A stretch of DNA of 64,000 nucleotides from Siderastrea siderea. Lineage: Eukaryota > Cnidaria > Anthozoa > Scleractinia > Rhizangiidae. A program made the translations under genes and the position numbers. This document shows, piece after piece, positions 25,701 to 34,467 of this stretch (its first letter is position 1; the number at the start of each line of letters is the position of its first letter). The notes beneath the pieces are model-generated. The model did not search any database and had not been told where the DNA came from. It was given only the letters and a program-made list of their open reading frames with translations. The stretch is from NCBI GenBank assembly GCA_964030785.1, contig OZ034968.1:71842899-71906898 (forward strand), written 5' to 3'.

Positions 25701-27002
25701 CCACAATCATAATGACAAGCATAATCAGAGTCCATACAAACTTTTGCGCCAAAACAATGGTCAACATTTTCCCAGCGTTTGCATGGACCCCTCTGCATTA
25801 AACTGTGACGTGCTTGTGTCCAATAGTACCTTCCATGCATTATCCACACCCATTTGTATGTGCTTCCAACATGTTAGCGCTAGCCAAAATAAATCAGTTT
25901 ATTTCTTTGTGCTGTTGTTTAGCCTGAGCCAAACGGAAAAGAGACTTCAATTTGCTTCTGAACTTTTGTGCGCTGTCTGCGACTCTTGTGTGCTCTCGAA
26001 GTGGTTGAGGGCCCGATTACATTGCGAGTTTCAGCCCGTGCTGAAATTTCGGCCCACCAACCGAGCTGAACTAACACAGTTTTCTGGGACTCAGATATGC
26101 AGATGAAGGCAGTATTCTCGAAACGTCGGTTATTTATTACTTCAGCGTTTAAAATTACATTTTTCTTTATATTTACGTTTTAAACTAGAGAACTAATTAC
26201 AATGCAATTCCTGGTCAAACAATTATTCGCTTGCGTTCTCAGTAATTACCTCTTTACTACTTTGATTAAAGTTATTTCTACGAAAAAAGAGGTGAAAAGA
26301 GGAAATCGAGATAATACGGTAGATTACTCTGATACCGAGTTACAATCCAAATGGTAAAGAAGAACTGAGCATTCCAAATACTAAATGAGAAGAATGAAGC
26401 ACCTGTCTTAGTTTTCAGTTACTCGTTATCTTGGGTACTGAAACCTCGCTAAAGAATCACTCTTTCATTTATAACGTTTAATTAAAGCTTCAAGCCAAGT
26501 TTTCAAAAGCCAATTAACTAAAATAGTAAAACCTGAGGCAAACCACAGATTAGTAATTTAGTGCTATTTCTGTCTTTCATAACAGAATAACATTAAATTT
26601 GGCCATATTCTGTAGCTCTACAAAAAAAAGTTAAATAGGACTAAAATATCTATCACGCGTCAGAAGGTTGTGTGAGATCACATTCAGCTAAGATACGTTT
26701 CGTAAAAAACATACTCTGTCCTAATTTGTATTTAGTTTTTTGTTAGGTAACTAATGGATGCATTGATGGTATTGTGAGAGCACAGCGACACTCTCGATAA
26801 CAATGATCTATATGTGATAATTTGGAATAAATTCGTGTGCAAATGAAGGCAGTGGGTTTAAATCTCACCTGGTATTGAAATAATTTGTCTCCTATGAATT
26901 TATTTCCTTTCTTCCTTTATCCTCATTTATCATTTCTATGTCTCGATCACCAATAAATGTTTAAGCCCGTCATCTTTGCCTTTGACCAAAAAAAAATGTG
27001 CT
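22747..27002. other. Gene-free stretch upstream of the first GPCR
   Basis: No supported gene. A frame at 25681-26106 (141 codons) has no recognisable domain. Around 26010-26100 there is a MITE-like segment (CGGGCCCGATTACATTG...) without a visible partner end. The rest is unremarkable AT-rich sequence. Confidence 0.5.
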
Positions 27003-27022
27003 CTTTTTTTTCTTTCTTGTAG
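27003..27022 (+). promoter_or_regulatory. Candidate splice acceptor for a 5' UTR exon
   Basis: A long pyrimidine tract ends in TTTCTTTCTTGTAG at 27022, 423 bases before the ATG of the first GPCR. Cnidarian GPCRs with intronless coding regions may still have an upstream noncoding exon, so this could be where the coding exon begins. There is no transcript evidence. Confidence 0.35.
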
Positions 27023-27445
27023 AGAGGGCCTTGAGCAATTGAAAGACACTGTGGACTAATACCGAAGACTGCCAAACAGCTCTGACTTTAAATTAACCCC
27101 CAACAGCGACTGGTGTTTTTGGATTCAACGAGCTTAAGCCACATTTGGATGTTTTTCGGTTGACCGTTAATGAGCCAAAAATGTTCTCACTGCTCTGCCA
27201 GTAAAGGATACGAAGACACAGAAGGATTTTGTCTTTATACTAGTTCATCTGAAGGGAATTCATGATAACGCGTTCAAGTTAGTATACAAACAAGCTGTCA
27301 GCGGGCGAGTGCAAGAAAACATCAGACAAGAACGTTCAAGGAAGAAAACTACCAGCTGTAGAAAGAAGCCTCTAAACTGGGACAGCAGATTAATTGAGTA
27401 TATCTCGCAAAGTCAAGTGTTTATGACTGTAAACAAGTCATCGCA

Positions 27446-28435
27446 ATGACAAACGCAAGCTCTAATACGCCTGATAAGTTTGATGCGACGCACACTGCGC
27501 TCTCCTGCACGTTCGTGGTGCTAATAATGGTTCTCGCCATCGTTGGTAACGTGCTGGTCATACTAGCATTTAAAAGCTTTCGTCGAATCCGCCATGTCAC
27601 AAACTATTTTGTAGCGTCATTAGCTTTCACCGACATCCTTGTGGCAGTAGTTTCAATGCCAGTATGGCTCGCATACATTGTTTCCGGCCCGCCTTTATTC
27701 GTGAGCAAACCTTTGTTGCAAAGGTTATGGACCGGCACCGACATGATGGTCAGCGTGGCATCGATATGGCACCTGACATGTGTCAGTATTGACCGTTATC
27801 TTTGCATCACGGGTCCTTTGTACTACCACGTTCGCATGACCACAAAGCGAGCTATTGTGATCCTCACCGCCATCTGGCTGTACTCGATTGTCGTCGCTTC
27901 TCTCGCCCTCAAGTTCTGGCACTGGGAACTGTACACGTTGTTGATGGTGGTGCTCAATTACGCAATTCCGGTGGTAATCATTCTCTATGCTTATTTGAAC
28001 ATCTTCAAAGCCGCCCGATATCAAGCAAAACAAATTGACTTGAACGTAAATGGAAAGTCCAGGCGGTTCTCTCTGACCGTGGAGTTGAAAGCAGCCAAAA
28101 CCCTTGGTGTGGTGATCGGAGCCTTCATCGTGTGCTGGTCCCCTTTTTTCGCACTCAACTTGAGCTACTACATCTGTCACTGCGCACCTCCACCTCTCAT
28201 TGTGTCTGTAGCCAAGTGGATGCACTACGGTAACTCCATGCTGAACCCACTGATCTACGGGCTCATGAATAAAGATTTCAGATTCGCTTTTAAGCAGTTG
28301 TTCACTGCGATGAACCTATTTTCGTTTTTAAATTCCTCGCGCCAAAGCGAACGTTCTGTAAATTCAATTGCATGTAATCGCACGGACAGAAACGAGGAAA
28401 AAAGTCGATTGCAGCACGACTGTACAAACGTATAG
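27446..28435 (+). CDS. Class A GPCR, amine-receptor-like, intronless
   Basis: A 329-residue seven-helix plasma-membrane receptor expected to activate G proteins. Visible landmarks are N35 in GNVLVI (1.50), D63 (2.50), D99 (3.32, the amine-binding aspartate), DRY at 116-118, W144 (4.50), P175 and Y183 (5.50, 5.58), E213 (6.30), CWSP at 230-233 with W231 (6.48) and F234-F235, W258 (7.40), Y261 (7.43) and NPLIY at 267-271. Together D3.32, W7.40 and Y7.43 mark biogenic-amine-type receptors. C3.25 is replaced by Q92 and extracellular loop 2 has no cysteine, so the conserved disulfide is missing. The catechol-binding serines of helix 5 are absent (M167, V168, N171). N3 is a glycosylation sequon. 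ATG at 27446 is the first Met. The ligand is unknown, and orphan status in an expanded cnidarian family is likely. Its closest neighbour is 50528-51502. Confidence 0.95.
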   Translation: MTNASSNTPDKFDATHTALSCTFVVLIMVLAIVGNVLVILAFKSFRRIRHVTNYFVASLAFTDILVAVVSMPVWLAYIVSGPPLFVSKPLLQRLWTGTDMMVSVASIWHLTCVSIDRYLCITGPLYYHVRMTTKRAIVILTAIWLYSIVVASLALKFWHWELYTLLMVVLNYAIPVVIILYAYLNIFKAARYQAKQIDLNVNGKSRRFSLTVELKAAKTLGVVIGAFIVCWSPFFALNLSYYICHCAPPPLIVSVAKWMHYGNSMLNPLIYGLMNKDFRFAFKQLFTAMNLFSFLNSSRQSERSVNSIACNRTDRNEEKSRLQHDCTNV

Positions 28436-29059
28436 CTACTTACTGCCTTCATCGCCGTTATCATTGTCGTCGTCGACAAAGCAACAGCAGCAGCTGCAGC
28501 AGGGCCTAAATACCACCAAGGGACGCCTGAAGGGCTCTTCTCAATTTTGCAGCAACAATTAACCTGAAGTGGACGACTAGCTCTCCGCAAGCGTATCAGA
28601 AATCCTATTGGCCAGCTTGTTTCGCTGAGTTCTTATCAGGCCTGCAAAGCTTCAGCAACCGCCCAAGAACACAGCTCGCTCTGTACTACACTCTGACAGA
28701 AAATTCTCTACTCCACTGTGCTAGACTCCAGTGAAGCTGGACGTTGGGAGCCAGGACTATAGGTACTACTGTTAGCGTAACCTTCGAGGAAATATAAACT
28801 GAATCACAATTATTATAGACAACGCGTTATAAGCGATATTTGATTCTAAAAGGTAAAGCCACAGAAAGCCGTCCTTGCTGGAACTGTCTCCAAGCTCTCT
28901 AGACATTTACACTTGATTTACTGAAGCCATGTCTGTGGTAAAACCATCTGACCAATCACAAGAGACGTTCAGGAAACAGTAATAACTTTAATTAGGAGCA
29001 AAGACGTAACGGTGGTGGCGCTTATATCAGGAATACGCCGAAGATAAAACATCAGTTAA
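28436..29059. other. 3' flank of the first GPCR
   Basis: Contains a short CAG-type run (about 28483-28502). I find no clear AATAAA in the first 300 bases after the stop, so the 3' end of the transcript cannot be placed. Frames on either strand overlapping the GPCR here are shadows. Confidence 0.4.
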
Positions 29060-29170
29060 TACAATTATTTTTACGAGCGCGCGTTGGATATGAGGCGATA
29101 AACTGAACGCGCCGAGTTGGTTATAAACACCTAATATTCAACAAGCGCAAGTGGAATAATTCTTATATTA
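29060..29170. mobile_element. Degraded copy of the foldback MITE at 5702-5822
   Basis: GTTGGATAT..., GCGCCGAGTTGGTTATAAAC and CAACAAGCGCAAGTGGAATAATTC recall the inner arms and right flank of the element at 5702. The full palindrome is gone. Confidence 0.5.
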
Positions 29171-29204
29171 AATTCTCAACTTGGGTAGTCACTGTTTAAC
29201 CAAC

Positions 29205-29352
29205 GGTTCATGCTTTAGCGTGCGTACATCGAGTTATGGATACAGGTGGGAAGTTTGGAGCCAAGGGTAACTCTAGCTTCTTGAGTGCTCTCCAGACATC
29301 CCAGATCTGAGGCATCCATAACTCGATGTACGCACAAATAAAAGCATGAACC
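29205..29352. mobile_element. Inverted-repeat MITE, about 148 bp
   Basis: GGTTCATGCTTT...TGCGTACATCGAGTTATGGAT at the left is matched inversely by ATCCATAACTCGATGTACGCA...AAAGCATGAACC at the right. The arms are about 40 bp with small internal gaps, around a 60-bp loop. Confidence 0.85.
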
Positions 29353-29504
29353 AATTGTTCTGTAACATAGCCAGTGGAAATGCCGGCCAAAACTGAACGA
29401 TTATAAGCTTACTGAGATAGTATTTTTTCCGGCAGGATCGATGTCGCAGTGCCATTTCGCTTCCGTTGAAATTATGGGCAAAACGAATCAGATCAGTGCG
29501 CAGT

Positions 29505-30750
29505 CATCCTAGGAGACCCAGGGGCAGATAGTGGGGCGAGGGAAGGTCGGAACGGGCAAAAAAAAAACGGGGGGGGGGGGGAAGAAAAGTCAAGGCCAAA
29601 ACGAGGGACCCCTGGGGACAATGTTTCTCCACAGCAGTTCCTAACGGTGCAGCCCGTTCTGGCTCCTGATTGGGTGCAGAAAACTTTTGTATTTTTCTGC
29701 CCAATCTGCACTGAAATCTCTAAGTCTGTTTCGTGTGTTCTGACACGGAGCAGTACACGAGGATAGTTTGTCCGCCATATTGCCTTGCTTGTTTATCCAA
29801 AATCTAAGGCTCTTTTCATGGAGAATCTACTGTATTTTTTAATCGAGTGGTACTTAATTCTAGGGACAGCTGTTAACATGTGTAAACACTCTTCACCCTC
29901 TTCCCAATTTGATTGCTTATAAACAGTTGACAAGGAAAATAAATAAAAAACAAAGCATTCACTTAGTATTCAATAAACTTTAATTCAATTTATTTTTTAT
30001 TCGGCTCTGCGTTGATTAGCGACAAATTAATGGAGTTGTCTGGCTAAGTAACACGTAAAAGAATCGGAAACAAGGGTTAAGCTTAAACCTTTGCAGAGCA
30101 TATACCTCCGATTCTAATCAAACAAGTAAAAAAATCACTGAGTTTTTTCATACGGCCACAGATTTAATAGGAGATACAAAAACAAACACTGGAACAGTCG
30201 GTAATTCGAAAATCCGGCAGTTTTGAACCTCAAGCACAATTCTATCCTACCTTTTATAAGTCACAAGTAACTAGACAAAAGGCTGCGATCTTTCGGGTCC
30301 AAATCAGAAGGCGCACGGGGATTGCAAACAATAGTACGATACGTTCAACAATCACAAATTTTCCGGTGAATTGGTTTTTCACTAAACTTGACAAATTCGT
30401 CTCCATGTCCTTAAGCTTTGTGGCGCATTTACGGTAAGATTCTCCATGAAAAGAGCCTTAGATTTTCGATAAACAAGCAAGGTAATATGACGGACAAACG
30501 ACCCTCGTGTACTACTCCGTGTCAGAACACACGAAACGGACTCAGAGATTTGCTGCTCACTGATTGGGCAGAAAAATACAAAAGTTTTCTGCGCCCAGTC
30601 AGGAGCCAGAACGGGCTGGACCGTTAGGAACTACGCTGGAGAAACATTGTCCCCAGGGGCTCCTCGTTTTTCGCTTGACTTTTCTTCGCTCACTTTTTTT
30701 TGCCCGTTCCGACTTTCCCTCGCCCTACTATCTGCCCCTGGGTCTCCGAG
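29505..30750. mobile_element. Element with inverted arms of about 320 bp
   Basis: Left arm about 29508-29834 and right arm about 30430-30750 are inverted copies. Shared landmarks are GGAGACCCAGGGGCAGATAG at the outer end, the CCCGTTCTGGCTCCTGA segment, the CGTGTGTTCTGACACGG segment and TTTTCATGGAGAATCT at the inner end. The loop of about 600 bp has no reading frame of note. It is a nonautonomous long-TIR DNA element. I could not fix a target duplication. Confidence 0.8.
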
Positions 30751-30848
30751 GATGGTGCTCAGGTGATTCAAAACTCAATCACTAGTTACCATAAAAATCA
30801 AGAAAGAACGAGAAAAAAACGAGAAAGAGGAAAAAAAGAACAATAATC

Positions 30849-31219
30849 AGTCAGACCAAGGTTAAGAAAACAACAAATACTATATTTCTTAAAAATTCGA
30901 GCACACGAAACGGACTCAGAGATTTGCTGCTCACTGATTGGGCAGAAAAATACAAAAGTTTTCTGCGCCCAGTCAGGAGCCAGAACGGGCTGGACCGTTA
31001 GGAACTACGCTGGAGAAACATTGTCCCCAGGGGCTCCTCGTTTTCGCTTGACTTTTCTTCGCTCACTTTTTTTTGCCCGTTCCGACTTTCCCTCGCCCTA
31101 CTATCTGCCCCTGGGTCTCCGAGGATGGTGCTCAGGTGATTCAAAACTCAATCACTAGTTACCATAAAAATCAAGAAAGAACGAGAAAAAAACGAGAAAG
31201 AGGAAAAAAAGAACAATAA
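30849..31219 (+). repeat. Recent duplicate of the right arm, with junction segment
   Basis: 30905-31219 repeats 30531-30845 at an offset of 374 bp, almost without change apart from a one-base T-run difference. The segment between them (about 30849-30902, starting AGTCAGACCAAGGTTAAG) occurs again at about 32303-32355. So the duplication junction carries sequence from 1.4 kb downstream. Confidence 0.85.
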
Positions 31220-32569
31220 TCGATCGCATGACTTAAAGAAAAACGCGCCAAAACCTTGCGAATTGTTGCAGCGTTTCTTTGCAGAGCTGAATGAATTAAG
31301 TATGAAACTGTTCAGAAGTGAACTTCCGAGAATATTTTTTTTGAAAAGCCTGCCAATTATTGGCTCTAAAATGTGGTATAGGTTTGATGTTTCCTACAAA
31401 ATTGTTGTGTTCATCGTCCAAAGTGGATTGAAGCTGTCTGATTTCAGCATTGTAGCTGTGAGAGTTGGAACGAACACAAAACGTAGTGGTTGTCGGTTCA
31501 GAGGTCGCCGACGGAATGTGGTAAAACATCAATGAATCAAACAACTGGGAAAGCGATTACTCAACTTATTTTGCATTACATTCTAGTTATTTGAACATTT
31601 GGAGCGGCTTGAACACAGAGCTACATGGACTGCAGGGAAGACGATGTTATTTTGTATAGTATATAGCCGAAAAAATGTCGTCCATTCTAGTTCCCAGTGC
31701 TTAGTTCGCTTGATTTTGGAATCACCGAATTTGTGACACTTATTTTTTAACGGTTTCCTTCAATTTTACTGTGTTTTATTTTGTGTCATGTCTTGATATT
31801 TTGGTGTCAAAAGTTTTCCGTATAAAACCTACCTTTTGTCAACATTTGTTGAGAGTGGGACGGTGAAAGAATTCGTAAACACAACGCCAAAAACTAATTA
31901 AGAAATCAAGAAATCAAAACACTCTACAACAATTTTTCCCTAGTTTAACTGTGCTGTAAAATGATTTTTGTTGGTCATTCACTCGCCGAGCTGCTCGCGA
32001 AGAAAACACGTTTTGGCAACTACAGGCAGAAAAAACAGTTTAAGTTTGCTCACGCATTCAGCGTGCAGTCAGCAGGATTATGGAGCACGCTTACGTAAGG
32101 TGAATTTGATTGCGCGGATTTGCTAGTTATGTTATAATGAATTTTTTGTCATGTTTTCGGACAGAAGTTTTGCTTCACAGCGAAAACGTTTGAGTGACGC
32201 GACACTTGTCACTGATGGCACCATTTTCCTTATAAGGCGACTAGCGGGATTATTCGCCTTTGACCTACGTGTGGTGACTGTAATAAGAAAGCTGGAAATT
32301 CAGTCAGACCAAGGTTAAGAAAACAACAAATACTATATTTCTTGAAAATTCGAGCTTGATGATACATATAGCAGACATTATTTGAAATTTATCATGCGCA
32401 AGTTTACTATGGTAAAGATGTACCCTACTATTTTCAAACTCTTTTTTCTGTACTTTTAATATCTCGATTTTCTCTTATTCTTGTCATGGTTAAAATCATT
32501 ACCAACTACATAACTGAACTAATTACAGTAAAAATATTCAGGCCATATTTGTTTTATATACCGGGGCTA
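31220..32569. other. Gene-free stretch
   Basis: No supported gene. It contains the second copy of the AGTCAGACCAAGGTTAAG segment at about 32303-32355. Confidence 0.5.
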
Positions 32570-32577
32570 CATCTTCA
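32570..32577. repeat. 8-bp target site duplication, left (CATCTTCA)
   Basis: CATCTTCA directly precedes the left end of the 17.6-kb element and recurs at 50163-50170, just after the right end. P-superfamily elements make 8-bp duplications. An alternative reading with a 6-bp repeat (CATCTT) and ends CACAGG is possible. Confidence 0.75.
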
Positions 32578-32985
32578 CAGGGAGCCCTGACAACAAATAA
32601 GTATACATGAATAAAAGATTAAAATTTGCTTACCTTTGTTGTACGCGTGTGTTTGATTGAGAATGGCGGCCATTTTGAATAATTCCAGCGCGGTCAACTT
32701 TTGGAGGCCTGGGGCCAACAAACCTTCGGAAACCGTTCGTATACTCTAAGAGAGAGACAAGGGATGAAACTAAATTGACAGCGTTCGAGAATCGCAAAAC
32801 TACGGCACCAATAAACCACGAAATGTCACTAAAATCTACTTACGGCAAGGGAAGGTGTTGAACTAGACAACTACGGAAAAATTAGTTCTGATATTGAAAA
32901 ATAGGTTCTGTTTTTGGCGTCGTTTGAAGATGCTTGTTTTCGTATCATGTCTGCCACCATCAGGGGGTGACGGAAGTTAGAACAC
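32578..32985 (+). repeat. Left terminal inverted repeat of the 17.6-kb element
   Basis: It matches the right end in an outer block (about 32578-32735), a short middle block around GGGATGAAACT, and an inner block at about 32948-32977 (ATGTCTGCCACCATCAG...TGACGGAAGT). About 140 bp between the middle and inner blocks is absent from the right copy. It contains the palindrome ATGGCGGCCAT, two inverted YY1-like cores. It probably holds the promoter and 5' leader of the plus-strand helicase gene. Confidence 0.75.
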
Positions 32986-33260
32986 CCAATAATTGATTGA
33001 CAGGTCAGCGGCGGAAGTGCAGGAAAAACTCTTTCTCGTTGGTGTGTTTCGATACCGGAAACTAAAGTTTTTTTTATCCGGAAATAAAAAGTCTTGAAGT
33101 AAAAAACAGGTAGCGAAAAGGAGCGAAAATATTTCCCAGCTAGTGCTTGGCACAGAAAGTTGTTAAATGAACGGAGAGACTTCGCCGTCAGTTTAAAGAT
33201 ATTTTGAACTCAAGAAAGAAAGAAACTGCCGAATAGCAGGCTGTTTCTGGCCTCAAAACA

Positions 33261-33268
33261 TGAGGTAA
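33261..33268 (+). promoter_or_regulatory. Candidate 5' splice site, helicase first exon
   Basis: AAAACATGAG followed by GTAAGT is a strong donor context just downstream of the left terminal repeat, with an ATG five bases before it. It could end a short first exon of the helicase gene. This is position-based inference only. Confidence 0.35.
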
Positions 33269-33590
33269 GTCTGAGACTAATTTTTATTTGCATTTTTATT
33301 TTTGTATTCCAATTTGGTGGATTTTCTCGTAAGGTGACTTCAAGAAATTCGTTTCAGCAAAACATATCGGAAGATTTTTTCTGTGGTCTCAGATTGTTTT
33401 AGGGCATTTTGAAGGGGTGATGGTTTGAACTAGCCGAAAATTGTATAAGCGACTGGAAATTTTAGGGAACCTTTATATTCGCCGAGTTTCCGAGCTGTCA
33501 CGCAACAACAACTACAATTGTTCAGCAATGAAGCTTGCGCACAGAAATGAACCGTATGGAGCTCCTGTTAAATACATATTTGTATGTTTT

Positions 33591-34466
33591 TAGCGGAGCC
33601 AGCGCGCTAGCGCGTCGGCGGAGCTCCATTGCTAAGGAAATTTGGTAACCTATGAAGCCAAAAAATTTTGGTAGTGACGTAATAGTCACGTGACCGTCCG
33701 TACGTCCGTACGTCCGTACATCCGTACATCCGTACGTCCGTCCGTCCGCACCACAGGGTAACTAATACACTTCATACACTGGATATAACCCTGTGCTGAA
33801 TCCCGTGTGTTTTTGGCGCGAAATCGCATGTTGACCCGCGTTGTAGCAAAACAAGCAAAGACAACAAAAGTCAAAAACAAATTTGTTAATGGAAAAAAAA
33901 AGTTCAAAAGAACACTTAGTTGTCTTTTTGGTGGAAGGGGAAAGGTTCAATTTAGGCGAAAGAAATTAGGCGATAAAGTTCAGGCAAAAAGTTCAAATTT
34001 GCCTCGTCGGTTCTGTTCAAACTCGGTCGGCACACCGCTTGAGTTCGCAGCTTTTCGCAGCGGTTTCGACGCCATATATAGCAGAGCTAGTGTTTTTTGT
34101 TTTTTTCTGTCCACAGCCATGGTTTTACGGCGTTTCGAACACATTTTGCCAGGAAAAACACCAGCATTTTCATGCTGATAGGCAGCTTGTCACGAAGAAA
34201 CAAATAAGTATCAAAATTAACTTCTAATGTAACGTCAAACGTCCATTGGCCCAGTGGACTAGTCACCGGCATCTCACGCCGACGAGCCGGGTTCGACACT
34301 CAGCGGGAGTAGGTTTTTTTTTTTTTTTTTTTAATTTAACGACTTGAATGAGAGTATTTTCACAAATTAATAACTGCCAGCAAAAACAAAACAAAACAAA
34401 AAAAAAAATACAGACAAAACAAAAAGGGGGGCTCCGCTTTTAGGCTTGGCTAAATCTATATATTAG
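33591..34466 (+). mobile_element. Family X nonautonomous element, nested
   Basis: It starts TAGCGGAGC and ends GCTCCGCTTTTAGGCTTGGC...TATATATTA. It shares its order of blocks with 57584-58374: the ACGTCCGT repeats, an AACTCGGTCGGCACA...GCTTGAGT block, TATATA/TATAAA followed by AG(A/G)GCTAGTGT, a CCATGGTTTT block, AAAACACC/AAAGCACC and CTTGTCACG. It interrupts the 5' part of the helicase gene. No transposase is present. Confidence 0.8.
34247..34332 (+). promoter_or_regulatory. tRNA-like Pol III promoter (A box, B box, T-run)
   Basis: TGGCCCAGTGG at 34247-34257 fits the A-box consensus. GGTTCGACACT at 34290-34300 fits the B box with changes only at its end. The spacing of about 33 nt is right for a tRNA gene, and a run of T residues (34314-34332) would terminate Pol III. 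The arms do not form a clean cloverleaf, so this is a tRNA-derived segment and not a tRNA gene. The related element at 57584 has a decayed equivalent near 58206-58240. Confidence 0.6.
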
Positions 34467-34467
34467 C

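Noticed and set aside
25681..26106. 141-codon plus-strand frame
   Set aside because: Unstructured composition, and its 3' part runs into a MITE-like segment. No family recognised.
27725..28225. 166-codon minus-strand frame
   Set aside because: It is the antisense shadow of the first GPCR coding region.
34247..34312. A functional tRNA gene
   Set aside because: A and B boxes are good, but I cannot pair acceptor and anticodon arms into a cloverleaf. It is a tRNA-derived segment of a repeat.
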